In this document: one piece after another, positions 33,735 to 45,526 of the stretch
Numbering within the stretch: position 1 is the stretch's first letter
Layout: each line of letters starts with the position of its first letter
Origin: Diphasiastrum complanatum
Taxonomy: Eukaryota > Streptophyta > Lycopodiopsida > Lycopodiales > Lycopodiaceae
Reading direction: 5' to 3'
Assembly: GCA_029204225.1 (NCBI GenBank)
Contig: CM055092.1
Coordinates: forward strand, 69,596,252-69,660,251
DNA length: 64,000 nucleotides
Translations under genes and position numbers: made by a program
The notes under the pieces: generated by a model
Databases searched by the model: none
Seen by the model: only the letters and a program-made list of their open reading frames with translations
What the model was told of the DNA's origin: nothing

Positions 33735-34147
33735 ATCGGTGTCCTACGAAGTCCGTGGAGGGTAAGCCACCTTACAAAGCTTTTAATGGAAAGAAACCTA
33801 ATGTTTCTCATTTACGAGTATTTGGTTGTGATGCTTACGCTCATGTACCTGATGAAAAACGAAAGAAGCGGGATGCAAAACCTGGTAAGTGTATTTTCCT
33901 TGGATATGATGAAAGAGCCAAGGCATGTAGGATGTATGACACAGATGCACAAAAGATCGTGATTTTCAGAGATGCTACTTTTGATGAGATGGGTCAAAAT
34001 GACCAAATAAAATTGACAATTGATCCCTTTGATGATAAAGCTAAAGTGCAAGTGAAGGAAGAAGTTGGTGTCAATATGGAAGAGCCAATGGAAAAAGACA
34101 AGGTCAATAATGAGATTCCTAGGAGAGTGCCTAAGTGGTATGAGTGA
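33647..34147 (+). pseudogene. copia-4 integrase C-half
   Basis: 166-codon frame continuing the integrase (MEMARAMLKSKGLPNTFWTEA, KP.VSHLRVFGCDAYAHVP, KCIFLGY). It then ends abruptly at about 34147, joined to the end of RT. Confidence 0.9.
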
Positions 34148-35027
34148 TCTAGGATTGATGCACTATTGTCTTGGCATTGAAGTATGGCAAAAGGAAGACA
34201 TGGTCTTTCTTACACAAAGCAAATATACACGAGATTTGCTTTATAAGTTTAATATGCAGGATTGTAAGCCTTTGAGTACACCTATGGATGTCAACATGAG
34301 CCTTACTGCATATGACGAATATGAAAAACTGGATGCTTATTTGTATAGATAGCTGGTGGGTAGTTTGATTTATTTGACACACACACGACCTGAGATTTCT
34401 TATGCTGTTGGTGTTGTTAGTCAATTTATGCAAGATTCTAGTCAAGCACATTGGAAGTATGCTAAACGTATTCTCAGATACATTTGAGGGACATTGAAGT
34501 TTGGTTTGAAGTATGACCAGCCTGAAGCGCCAATGTTGGTAGGTTATACAGATGCCGATTAGGCAGGTATTATTGATGACAAAAGATCTACCAGTGGTCA
34601 TACATTCAGTTATGGTACAGCTGCAATTTCATGGAGCAGCAGAAAGCAACCTGCAGTAGTCTTATCATCGACGAAAGCTGAATATCGAACACTCAACAAT
34701 GCTACACAAGAAGCGGTATGGTTACGAAGATTGCTTGTGGATTTAGGTCAACCACAGGTGGATGCGACTACTATATCTTGCGATAATCAAAGTTGCATTC
34801 ACCTTGTCAAAAATCCAGTTCTACATGTTCGAACCAAGCATATCAAAATACACTACCATTTTGTTCGAGATAAAATTCTTGATGGAGCCATTGATCTTGC
34901 TTTTTGTAAATTTGAAGATCAAATGGCAGATATTTTTACTAAGTCATTAGGTAGATGTAAATTTGAGAGGTTTCGTACTCTATTAGGAATAGAAGAATGT
35001 AATTTTATCATTGAGGGAGAGTGTTAG
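34141..35027 (+). pseudogene. copia-4 RT end and RNase H
   Basis: Begins SDLGLMHYCLGIEVWQ, the far end of RT, so the YVDD-containing part is deleted. RNase H motifs follow (YTDAD, SWSSRKQPAVVLSSTKAEY, CDNQSC, HIKIHYHFVRD, DIFTKSLG). In-frame stops lie near 34352, 34486 and 34561. Confidence 0.9.
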
Positions 35028-35553
35028 AAATCAATGATCAATGATAAACTTCTTTGTTACTGTTTACGATGAACATTAATGTTGACAGCTGTGACCAGCT
35101 GTCAATAGCCGTAAGCTAGTCTCTTAGTCTACTCGTAGGTTTTCTCTCTCTATTAGGGTTTAGGGTTTATTTGTACATTTTACATTAATGTTTACGAGGT
35201 ACATTAATGTTGACAACTGTGACCAGCTATCATTAGCCGTAGGCTAGTTTATTAGTCTACTCGTAGGTTTTCTCTCTCTATCAGGGGTTCAGGGTATATT
35301 TGTACATTTTACATTCTGTATGAGTTAGTGTGATAGAGTGATGGTGCGTGTTCTTCTTCCGCCTTCTTGTATGATTGCTTATGGTGAATGCTTGATGTTG
35401 CATATCTAATTCTTGACAGAGGATCCAACCCTGTCCATGAGGAGGTTGCAGATCTTCTAGTCTCCTCTTGTTGAAGTAATGAAATCACTCTTGAAAGGGT
35501 GATCTTCTCCAGGGTCATAGGTTTCAAGAAGACTCGATAATAGAGTCATAACA
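35022..35553 (+). repeat. copia-4 3' LTR (532 bp, internal tandem duplication)
   Basis: Runs from TGTTA to TAACA. A 128-base segment is tandemly duplicated (starts at 35073 and 35201), including ACATTAATGTTGACA and TCTACTCGTAGGTTTTCTC. Confidence 0.8.
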
Positions 35554-35627
35554 GCATCGGTAAAACAGATTCATGTAATTATATAGATACCTGAACATTC
35601 ACTTAAACCGGGGTAGTCATGCATTGG
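35554..35627. other. Short spacer
   Basis: Nothing recognised between copia-4 and the CACTA relic. Confidence 0.4.
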
Positions 35628-36059
35628 CTACATTAGAGTTCCACAAACAATAAAGTTCCTTTGTTGTATAGGTCTCAAGAAATCGTAAGCGTGAATACCA
35701 TTCCAAAGAATGCACAATTCACTGACCAAAGGAGTAAGATACACATCCATGTTCTTGGCATTGTACTTTCCTAGAATCAATAGAACTAATAACAAGTGTC
35801 CCGTTTTTATACTCAACCATGGAGGTATATTAAAACTAATGAGCACAACTGGCCATGTGGACTAAGTTGGCGCTTGAATGCTAAAAGGATTTACGCCATC
35901 CATAGCAAGGCCAAATCTTAAATTACAAGGTTCATTCTTGAACTCGGGCCATTGGTCTTCAATATTTTTCCATGCAGGTGAGTCACTTGGTACTCACATC
36001 ACATCATTTGCAGATTGAATTTTGATGTGCCAATCCATTAGTTGTGCCAAAGATTTGCT

Positions 36060-36248
36060 TCAAAATAAACGTTGCAATTGTGGGATAATTGAAAAATGTC
36101 GTAACACTTTTCGTGGCACTTTATCCCCTTGTACGTCATCTCGATAACGTGAAGCGTTACACATTGGACACTGAAGCTTTTCTGAATGCTCACCTCTATA
36201 TAAAACATGTTCTCGTATATGCATGTATTGTGTCGTAATCCATCCCAA
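36060..36248 (-). pseudogene. Tnp2 fragment: zinc motif and LQR region
   Basis: 62-codon frame with C-x2-C (CPMCNASRY) and the very typical KVLRHF.IIP.LQRLF block of Tnp2 transposases. Confidence 0.88.
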
Positions 36249-36395
36249 GCACGTTCATCATCTTTCGTGCTTCGCTTCGTGTTTTAAGTATCATGTTTTC
36301 TTTCGGAAGTATTCTATCCAACAACCTAAAAAAAAATAGCAATGTGAGTTGTTAGAAAAGAAAACAAAAAATCAACATGTAAATACGCTATAAGA

Positions 36396-36695
36396 TCAAC
36401 TTGTAAGTACAAAAGTTGTGTTACGTGTTAAGTACCTGAATAATGATGTGACACTATGGTCACTCCATTTGTATGTTGCTTGAAGGTTTAGAATAAGAAT
36501 TGACGTAGTTAGTCTCGAAATGGATGCTCCTAGATACAAAGGAGTGTCTGCCTCCTTGCGCAATAGAATCTTGTTTTCATCCATTTCAAATGGTTTGTGA
36601 TCTTCATTTTCATTAGAAGATGCGTGCGTAGCATAATTCATGTTTGTTTCAAAGTAAGATTCAAACATGTTGTGCATTGCTTCATCGTGTTGCAC
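36396..36695 (-). pseudogene. Tnp2 fragment: N-terminal region
   Basis: 99-codon frame with an acidic start and the PLYLGASISRLTTSI...YKWSDHSV pattern found upstream of the Tnp2 zinc motif. Confidence 0.75.
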
Positions 36696-37079
36696 CTCAT
36701 CATCATCATCATTAGAATCAAGTGCATTACTATTTTCTCCAATTGAATTTGCCTTTTGAATTATATCAAAACTTGACGTTGATTGTAACTAAACATTGGC
36801 ATTCGATTTATTGGCTACACACATAAACAAATTTAATAAGTGACACACATAGATTGATGAACATTATAATAAAAAACAATCATATAAAGTTAACAAACCT
36901 CAACATCTTCCAAATTCGATGGTTGACCCTCATCTTTTCGTCCAAACTTTCACAAATGATTTTCAACAATGCATCTTTCACGCATCTCTTTCTCATCACA
37001 CTTGACGCATGTGCACCATATTTTATCTTGAAAATAGTTTTTCTGCAAGAAACAAAAAACAAGTACATGTCACTTTAGC

Positions 37080-38935
37080 ATAATATTCGAAGTCATGTTT
37101 AACTTATAGTAACAAATTTTTTATGAACAAGAAAACATGCATGTTTATTATTTACCCTATTGATTTGAGTAGTGTCTTCATTGCTAGATTGATCTGAATG
37201 TAATTCATCTCCTTGTGGTAAACTGCATATATGCACAAGTACAAAACACAAATAACATAAAATTAGTCAATTTGAAAATACGTTGATTCTTATCATTCGA
37301 TATTTAGATAATATAATTCTTATATGATTCTCCTGTTTTGATTTTTAGATAGTACGATTGTTATACATAGATTCTTATATGATTCTCATGTGTTTATTTT
37401 TAGATAGTACGATTCTTATATGTAGATTTGTATATGATTCTTTTGCATCTTGTTGCAGGTTATCTTGTTGCACGTTTATCCTTTTTTTTGTCATCACAGG
37501 TATGAAAGTCTAACTCTAATATGCATTAAAGTTTTGTAATTGATTTCTTTTCTACTTCATTTCAATATATTAGAATTCATTGTAATGTATTGTATGTTTA
37601 TGAATGTAGTAATCGGTAGTGGTGAGAGCTTGAGAACTTATGTTTTAAATTTTTATGCAACACTAACTCCAAGCAAAAAGAAGAATTACAAAATTTGATG
37701 GTTAGCCAAGGCGAGGGTGGTGGTCTCTGACAAGTGGCCGCGGCTCCCTCACCCGCCCCTTTCGAAGTGTCATCCACAAATCCCTACTACGACATAGATC
37801 CGAAAGGGAATAATCGCCAATCATAAGGGGAGGGTGGTTATGGAATGACCGTATTCTTTATGCCAATGCCATTTTGGCGATAAATTATTTTTGAAATGGT
37901 CTGATCAATCTTCAGATCTTAAATCGTAGGTTGTTGGTAGCCTTCGTGGCAAATTTTCACAAGATGTGAAATTCGACACAAAAGAGATACATAAACATAT
38001 GAGCCTGTGGATAAGACATCATCGTGATACATTGTGACGAGCTTATAGGGAAGGGTTATCCAAACCCCACTGGTGTTCAAAGATAGATTGGACCATAGTA
38101 AAAAATGACGAAAAAACACCAAATAAATATAAGATTCAAAAAGATGCCGTGGCAGCTAGGATACATGGAGTAAGCAACGGGAAGGCGGGCTTGCAAGCAA
38201 ACATGGTAAGTGATCTAAAATCTTATAGTTTGTCTTTGATTTCATATGATTTTTTTTTTATTATGCATTATGACTAGCTGCTCCAACCTAGCCCTATTGA
38301 TCACAATATTGTTATTGATTTTCATATGTCCAATGGGGGTTTGGCATTTTCGAGTGAATCATCTACGAGTTTTGTGAGTTTAGTGTTTTTAGATTACGTC
38401 AAATTGATAGCACATGGCATGCTACATTGTTTTTTGGTTTTTAAAATTTATTCTACTTCGCTTTTGGGGGTGAAATCTATTTGTATACTTCATTATCATG
38501 TTGTTTATTTTCTTACTAGCTAAAAAATATGTCTGCAAATTATGTTGTCTACAACTTGTACATAGTATGCTATATCATTGAGAATGCAGAAAACTTAATC
38601 ACTTTAATTTTATATTTATCAAGCTAAAACATTTTTGTCCATTAAAAGACATGATCGTATGTGGCCAAGTCTATGATAGGTATCATAAGATCAACGTTAG
38701 TAGAAAAAAAAAATATTGTATGTTCTAGATGGAGGCTATAACTTAATTATTAAGCTTATGTTGAGATGATGAAATAATAAAATATTTTTATTTTTTTAAT
38801 TAAATTAGATTAAATGAATGTATTATACATGAAAAATGGAGCATTTTTGCTTTTTGGATCATCTCAATCCGAGCAACATTAAAAAAGTTATCACCTTTCA
38901 AATTTTTTTAGGCTAATTTTTCTTCTTCAAGGGGT
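37080..38935. other. Intergenic, one possible relic
   Basis: AT-rich. At about 37860-38220 a broken + strand reading (SLRGKFSQDVKFDTKEIHKHMSLW..H.RD) looks like a decayed plant-transposase-type sequence, but the match is too weak to name. Near-identical GATAGTACGATT segments repeat at 37345 and 37405. Nothing else seen. Confidence 0.35.
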
Positions 38936-39048
38936 AGCACGCCGCTATTCACTAAATCCTTGCCTGAGGATTCATTTGTTAAGCTAAGATCTTCAATTGG
39001 AGTAATTGATAAAGGTATCATAATTTCCAAAGCTAGATTTGAGGAGTG
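38936..39048 (+). pseudogene. copia 3'-terminal coding stub
   Basis: About 35 codons (LFTKSLPEDSFVKLRSSIGV) matching the extreme C-terminus of copia polyproteins (the DIFTK...LR..LGV block), followed by a GAGGAG purine tract and an LTR start. All of the element upstream is missing. Confidence 0.75.
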
Positions 39049-39738
39049 TGTGAAAAATTGCCTATGTTGGCAAATCTAGCTATGTCAAATATTGTAAATT
39101 ATGTACATAGTGGGTCCCACACATGTGAGGCCATGGAGCCACATGGGAAACCTACCCTAGTGTAGGTTAGATCAAGTCTAACGAGTAGGTTAAGTCAATT
39201 TGGTAGTGATTCCTACTTTAGAGGATCTAATTCCTAGATTTGTGGTGGAGATTGACCAACTAGCCACCTACTTGGCGTGACTCTTGCTAGATTGGAAAAT
39301 CAGGGCAAGAAAGACAAGTTAACTTCCTTATTACATGCTGGAAATTCACCTAACTTTACAAAGGAAGATGCTTTTCTATGTAGGAGAGTCTCCATAGTGA
39401 ACACTTAAATTTTTTTTTTGAGGTCTCATTGGCAATCTCGAGCTACTCCACATTGTGTATTGAGGTTTTATGATCCAGATGCAATCTAAGTGATTTGTAC
39501 TTCATTCTCTGTTTGCAGGCCGCACTACAGCCTGTGGTTCACATGAGTGAACTCGGATTTCATCATTTGATCAATGCTTTATGATTGTTCTTGATTGTTA
39601 AGTGTCAAATTGCTATTCTAGATCAATTTGTGTCTAGTTTTTGCAATAGATTGATTAGCAAACACCCAATCACTCTTGTGTATCTTGTGTAGATCCATTT
39701 AGAGTCCTAAAGTACTGTACTTTCACTGTACTTTCACA
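39049..39738 (+). repeat. copia LTR (690 bp), 3' LTR of a truncated element
   Basis: Begins TGTGAAAAATTG and ends CTTTCACA, the same terminal words as copia-1, with a short coding stub and purine tract in front. No target-site duplication is expected, since the 5' part is missing. Sequence between the ends differs from copia-1. Confidence 0.7.
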
Positions 39739-40540
39739 GTAAATAAGTGTGGCCCATAATTGATATTTAACATTCCTTTAATAAGAGGCTTGTTGCTGAA
39801 ACCTTGTTTTCTTTGTAAGGAATGCATTCACACACACAAAGCAGACACAAGAAAAGAACTCAACATGTAGAAGGGGGTTGCCCTCACAATCTTGTAAAAC
39901 GTGTGTGTTCATTGTTTTTAGTGAAGTGTATTTTGGAGGCTTTGGAGACAATTATGCAACATAAAAATCTTCCATTACAAGCTCAAGAAAAAGTTTAGCT
40001 GTCGATTTCATGAAGCATGTGGTCTGGCTTTGTCGTGCCCAAGATTCTCAAACTGTGGAAAATCCTTGGGTCGAGGTTTTCCACTATACTTATCTTCAAG
40101 TGACCGTACCACATGTAGAATCCTTATTCATTTGATGGGCCTAAGAACATGAGGGTAAATTCAAGATCACTTTATATGAGAAAAGATTACTCTCGATAGA
40201 TAGATAGCTTGTCCACATACATGCACTCTTTGCATGCTTGTTTCCTAGATAAGGTTTGGGATGTGCAATTTTTGTGGACACTGAGAGCCCTTTGTGAATG
40301 ATAGTTTTATGATGTGCAGATTGTAGGATGAGGTTTAGCCTACTAGTACTTGTGCTATTTGAATTAGTGTAGGGTATAGCTCATGTGCTCAAATATTCTT
40401 GTTCACATCTAAAACCTTTGCAAAACTACCCTATCATTTAATGGAAAACCACCCTCTCATCCACCTCACATCTTTCATCTAGGGATGATGTTTGTGTATG
40501 TGCAGCTAGAGAATCCATTTATGAGTAGGAGTAGGTGTAG
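39739..40540. other. Intergenic, nothing recognised
   Basis: No coding frame or repeat structure supported. Confidence 0.4.
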
Positions 40541-40699
40541 TGAAAGTAAATGCTTCTTGGTTTCCAAGGGGAGGCTCGAACCTGGGACCAAAGAAACTTT
40601 TCAAAGAAAGTAAATGCTTCTTGGTTTCCAAGGGGAGGTTCGAACCTGGGACCAAAGAAACTTTGGATGCCAAGCTAACCAGTTGAGCCAACCCCGTTG
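40541..40699 (-). mobile_element. tRNA-derived SINE with duplicated B box
   Basis: The minus strand carries an A-box-like TGGCTCAACTGGTTAGC (about 40674-40690) and, ~40 bases on, a B-box-like GGTTCGAACCTCC (about 40636-40648). This is the internal RNA polymerase III promoter of tRNA-derived SINEs. A ~70-base stretch including the B box is repeated at 40548-40620. The anticodon and acceptor stems do not fold as a normal tRNA, so this is not a tRNA gene. It sits ~300 bases upstream of the PRK start codon. Confidence 0.7.
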
Positions 40700-40739
40700 G
40701 GTCAAAGAAAGTAAATGAAGTAATTAGTATATTACTCAT

Positions 40740-41006
40740 TTCAGAAGTTCAAAAATATGGTCCACATAAAAATGGTAAACATGAACATTGCCTATCCATA
40801 AGTGCCAGCGTGGGGGCATGCCGAGGCGTCCATTCTCTACCACCCAATATCCTCCTAGTTCATATTCAAGTTCGTGTGAACGGAGAAAGTGAGACAGAAA
40901 ATGTAGTGGTCTAGAGCGAGAGCGAGAAAAAAGACAGGAAAAAGATCGCAAATAATACAAGCTTGGCTTCTTCTGATTTGATCGAGGCAGCTCGGAAATT
41001 GCTTCA
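40740..41006 (+). promoter_or_regulatory. PRK promoter-proximal and 5' UTR region
   Basis: About 270 bases between the SINE and the PRK start. A CCAAT word lies at 40844-40848. No convincing TATA box was found, and the transcription start cannot be placed. The sequence just before the ATG (GCTTCAATGGCC) is a reasonable plant start context. Confidence 0.4.
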
Positions 41007-41674
41007 ATGGCCTGTGCTGCTGCTGCATCTGCGGCAACTCTCGCAGGAGGAGCGTCGCCAACGCTCACATGCTGCAGAGCAGAGGCTAATCTTTGTACTG
41101 CTTCCAGCCTCACTCGTGTTGCTCTCAGCTCTCGCAGCAATGTCATGCCATTTGTGTCACAGTTCCGAGGGCATGCCGTTTGCAGCTCCCTGACTGCTGC
41201 ATCCACTGATATTTTGCCCGTGCAATCGTTTATTGGAAATGGCAGGCAAAGAAGCGTCAGCAATTTGGTTGTGATTTGTAAGGCGGGGTCAGATCAAACG
41301 ATCGTTATCGGCCTCGCGGCTGATTCTGGCTGTGGTAAAAGTACTTTCATGAGGCGTCTGACGAGTGTCTTCGGAGGTGCTGCTGTGCCTCCACAAGGAG
41401 GCAATCCGGATTCCAATACGTTAATAAGCGATACCACAACTGTGATATGTTTGGACGATTATCATTCTCTGGATCGTACAGGCAGGAAAGAGAAGGGAGT
41501 GACGGCTCTAGACCCCCGTGCAAACAATTTTGATCTTATGTACGAGCAAGTGAAGGCGTTGAAGCAAGGGAAGTCTGTACAGAAGCCAATCTATAACCAT
41601 GTCACTGGCCTGCTTGACCCGCCAGAGCTTATTGCGCCTCCCAAGATTCTCGTTATCGAGGGCCTTCATCCAAT
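41007..41674 (+). CDS. PRK: Phosphoribulokinase, chloroplast, exon 1
   Basis: PRK phosphorylates ribulose-5-phosphate with ATP to give ribulose-1,5-bisphosphate, the CO2 acceptor of the Calvin cycle, in the chloroplast stroma. Exon 1 gives 222 codons plus two bases. Residues 1-~92 are Ser/Ala/Arg-rich with few acids, a transit peptide longer than the ~50 residues usual in seed plants. The ATP-binding P-loop is GLAADSGCGKST (102-113). The redox-active cysteine pair is Cys109 in the P-loop and Cys148 in VICLDDYHSLD, which also holds the presumed catalytic Asp. These are the thioredoxin-regulated pair known in plant PRK. IYNHVTGLLDPPE and ILVIEGLHPM follow. The donor is AT|GTAAGT. The frame is clean and looks functional. 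Confidence 0.97.
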
Positions 41675-44600
41675 GTAAGTCGTCTCCTTTGATACTATGA
41701 ACGAATACTTGTTAACGCATGGCACCGAAAGAATCCTTGTTTACAAGAAACAGCTTTCAATTTATGTTTACTTTGGCTGAATTGATTGTTGCTTTCCACC
41801 GATTGAACTGCATGCGAGTTTTTACAATCACGAAACATAGGAATGATTATTTTGGTTGTTTTAGTCGACCATCACAAGTCATTTTGCGAATTGTGGACAA
41901 ATGATGTCGTCCGACACATACATTGCTCAACAGCAACGACGATGAATTTCGTGGAGGAGACAAATAAACCTTCATCATAGATAGTAGCATCAGTTATGTG
42001 GATGAATTATAAGATGCCTGAGTAAGGTCGTATGCATGGCGCCTTCCCTGACTGATGTGTACATGTTGTGTACGATAATTGAGTTCCATCTTTGTCACGA
42101 AGAAAGGTTTACGGTGTTGATGGTAAGTCGAATGAAAAGATATATTACCTAGACAATCATTCCCAAGTTCATTCTTCGCCATTCATATCTTTTGAATCGT
42201 AATTCTCCTTTTGTGTGTCCATCGTTCATTCACGCTTTCTCAGTGTCGAATATTTTGTGCTGGTTTTCTTGCTCCGCAAATGACAAGAGATTGTTAATCC
42301 AGTTCTACTGTATTTTCAAAGAGTCTTGTTACTTGTTTGGCTACATAAATTTGTTTTTACAGACTTACACCTTTTGATCTTTGTGTCCTGATTTTCGGAG
42401 CATGTTATATGTTCATCGTTGGAGAAATTGGAGTGATGCAGAATTGAGAACAGTCAATCGCTTTTCCCTTGTAAAGTATATAGTTTCTACATTCTCCCTA
42501 CTTTTTTTTTCATTCATTCAAGGAGGTAGACGCCCTCGAAATCCTTATCATAGTGGTTACGTATAGTGCGTGGCATCAGCCTTGGTGAGCTGGTCCCACC
42601 CGGAACTCCCTAGGTGGTTCTGCCCAGGAACCCCCTAGTTTTGAGCAGGTTTCAGATGGAACCAGCCTTAGTAGCATACTAGCAATTTCATTTTTTTGGA
42701 AACTTTCAGCAAGGAGCTGATTACGGACGTAAGTGATTCGTGATGACATATTGGCAAGCCAATCATCTTTGTAACCATTATGGTGGTGAGGTGTCTACCG
42801 TTCATCGGATAGCTATAAGGCATGCGGAGGAAGTTTAAATGGTATCCCGTTTCCATTTATACAAAGAAAAAAGGAAAAATTTGAAATTATTTTACTAGGT
42901 TCAGCATGAACAATTTGGAAAATGGCTTAGCAGTAGCCACTGCCATTTTATTAATGTTTACTTTGCGTTATAGTGAATCCCAAGGTCACAATTAAAGATG
43001 TATTAAAGGGTCGATTACATACTCTCGGAAGGCCCTAAACATCAGCAATCCATTTTTGTTCTTGGACGAGTCATGAGGAAAGCATTGCAACAAAACAAAG
43101 ATAGAGAATACTAGATCGATCTAATGTAGAGCAATACCTACGTGACAATCTCCATGAATAAATTGATTGAGTTAAATCATATCTAGGCTGAATCTGTGCT
43201 AAATATACCTTAAGCTACTCCTTAATCTAAGAACTAATCTCCAAACAACAATCAGCCAATCGGAACAAGGTCCTTGAGCTCTGTTTATAATGTGTGAGGG
43301 CCCACACCCCACACCAAGGTTAGGTGTTCACGTACGTACCTTTAGGACCAGATAATAGCTAGTAGCCCAAAGGCCCAAATCGTGTGGTCTAATGTCTAAT
43401 GCCATATATTAAGACGGGGCCCAAGGTCCAAGAAGTAATGAATGATATGTGTTAGGGCCCAATCGTGGGTCAAAATTAACTATGGAAGGCTCAATCAACT
43501 GTCAAGTATGGATTGAATTGCTACCTAGGATAGCATCAGCCTAACATAGATTAGATGTCTTGCTAGACCCTAGTGAGCACGCAGGACAAAAGGCTCAGGC
43601 ATTTTATTTTGTTGAGTTAGAAATTCAATTATTTCGAGCACTTTTTTAGGCATACCTACTTTAATGTTCCGGCTGGCCTGAAATCATAATTAAGCTTGAA
43701 AAGACTCTTTGTTGTAGAAACATTCTTTTTAATATTATAAAAAAATTCCAAGCAAATAAATGCTCCTACTAAAAGCAACGAAAACCCATATCAAGGTCCA
43801 AAAACATCTATGATTTTGAGATCAAAAGCAAGACATTTAGAATCTACATGCTAGAATTGGGGATACTAGTAACTAGAATGATCTACATGTCACATGAAAT
43901 TTGAAATGATAGACATGTCATGTGAAATTTGAAATGATTCATGTCACGTGAAATTTGAAATGATGAAACCTGAACTCCCTTGATGTGCAATTTTGATTAG
44001 CATATGCCTTAGCCTAGATCATGGCTTGTTTTACATTTTTTTTGCCAACTCAAGCAATTTCTTTAGTTGAGTTAGAAATTAAATAATATTGAGCACTTTT
44101 TGAGGCTTAAAACCAAAACTAATCTTAAAAAGTCTCTTTTTATTTTTGGACACCGCCCATGTGTGGACATGGTTTGAACTTGGGTGGTTAATCTCACACA
44201 AGAACCCTATACCACCATATGAAAAGACTTGTATTTGTAGAATTAGGCTTGGGAGGACTTTTTATAGTATGAACGTGCTTTTTACTAATATGAGAATTTT
44301 TATGGCAAATACTGCTTCTACTAAAAGCAACGAAAACTCATATGAAGGTTATGGGATGCCCATGATTTCAAGATCAAAAGCAACATAACGAAACATGAAC
44401 TCCCTTTATGTGCAATTTTGATTAGTATATGCCTTAGCCCAAGCTTGTTTCACTTTTTTGTTTGGCCAACTCAAGCATTTTCAAATAATATTGAGCACTT
44501 TTGAGTGATACCTACTTTAGTTGTAGTAGCTAGCCTAAGAATCAAATTGATCCCATTTGATTCTTTAAAGGATCATAATTCGTCAGCCAACAAATCACGA

Positions 44601-45526
44601 CTAATGGAAATTTTGCACCATAGAGAAATTTGGAGGAAAATGAAAACTCGGGTTTACTCCCAAGTCCAAGAATCTGGAGAGAAAAGCACTACTGTAGAAG
44701 AATGATGAACTTTATGAAACATGTAAATGCCAACAACGACTTTCTCCTTTCTATGGAAGGTGATGTGCTAAAGTTCTAAGCAAGCATCACACAATAGAAC
44801 AAAGATAGAGAGGATACTACATACATATAGGTTATCTAGCTCAACGACAATCTCCATGAGTAATTTGATTGAGATGATTTGAATGTAAGCTGAAACTATG
44901 CTAAACAGACCTCAAGCTACTCTTTGATGTAAGAGTGAGTCTCCAAATAATCAACCAAGGGGAATGTGTGTGGATTTGGAGGCCCACAGAAAATTTGGTG
45001 CCCGCACCTGTGCGTGCTCAAAAGTCTGAAACTGCCAAAAAATTTGTTGCCTGCCGTGCTCGCATGCCTGCATCTGCACGTAGAGCCTTCTCAAAACGAG
45101 CAGCAGAAATTTTTTGGTGCCCGTGCCCGTGCGTAGTGCGTGCTCGTCTGCTGAAAACTGAAAAAAATAAAAAACTCTAAAAAATTTGTCGGCCATTTGT
45201 TGCCCTGCCCTTGCCACTTGGTGCGTTGGCAGCGCGCTGGGCCAAACACCCAGGCAGTGCCTTCAAGGGCCCAGGTGTGGAAACCTCAATTTTCACTTGA
45301 GAAAAAAACTGAAAGGTATCATAATTCTCTAGAACGCTACTCAACTGAAGGATACTTTCAATGTGAAAATTAGATTTTAAATCTTCTTTGCAAAGGATTT
45401 GGCTATATAGTCAATTTTGATATCCCTTTGGTTTTACATGTTTAACCTGTGATATAAGAATAGAAAATAACTTTTCTGGTTTGAAAGCCTCTTTCTTCTC
45501 CTCCTACTCATTCTTCTACTAAGCAG
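41675..45526 (+). other. PRK: PRK intron 1 (3852 bp)
   Basis: Starts GTAAGT and ends AAGCAG. It splits a Met codon (AT|G) and restores the frame exactly. It contains diverged direct repeats (43080-43260 with 44770-44960, and 43600-44020 with 44040-44470) and a GC-richer patch at 44990-45280 with GTGCCCGC(A/G)CC-type repeats. No coding frame of note inside. Confidence 0.93.
43080..44960. repeat. Diverged direct repeats in PRK intron 1
   Basis: GACAATCTCCATGA and nearby words of 43080-43260 recur at 44770-44960. GTGCAATTTTGATTAG(C/T)ATATGCC and GAGTTAGAAATT blocks recur with ~430-base spacing between 43600 and 44470. Copies are clearly diverged, so the duplication is old. Confidence 0.7.

Larger units (their letters stand above)
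32789..35553 (+). mobile_element. copia-4: internally deleted copia element
   Basis: Starts with about 65 bases of LTR (TGTTAGAAATC) that run straight into the middle of a protease-integrase frame. The rest of the 5' LTR, the primer site and gag are deleted. Integrase and RNase H remain, while most of RT is deleted around 34147. The 3' LTR spans 35022-35553. No matching target-site duplication is seen (GAGGA versus GCATC). Confidence 0.88.
35628..37070 (-). mobile_element. CACTA (En/Spm) Tnp2 transposase relic
   Basis: Minus-strand fragments in Tnp2 order. A transposase-associated zinc-like segment (CTC..C...C.VENHL) lies at about 36910-37045, and the LYLG...S.L....L.L segment at 36695-36396. 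LPKENMILKTRSEARKMM is at about 36220-36340, then CPMCNASRYRDD with PRKVLRHFSIIPQLQRLF at 36248-36060. The WPEF...RFGLAMDGVNPF and NIPPWLSIK...DVYLTPLVSEL segments read at 35990-35628. Frameshifts and stops are common and the C-terminal catalytic half is not found. No terminal CACTA repeats were located. Confidence 0.85.

Noticed and set aside
38326-38523. Small host gene
   Set aside because: 65 hydrophobic codons in AT-rich DNA with no motif, promoter or splice evidence.
40636-40699. Functional tRNA gene
   Set aside because: A and B box are present but the acceptor, anticodon and D stems do not pair properly; better explained as a SINE head.
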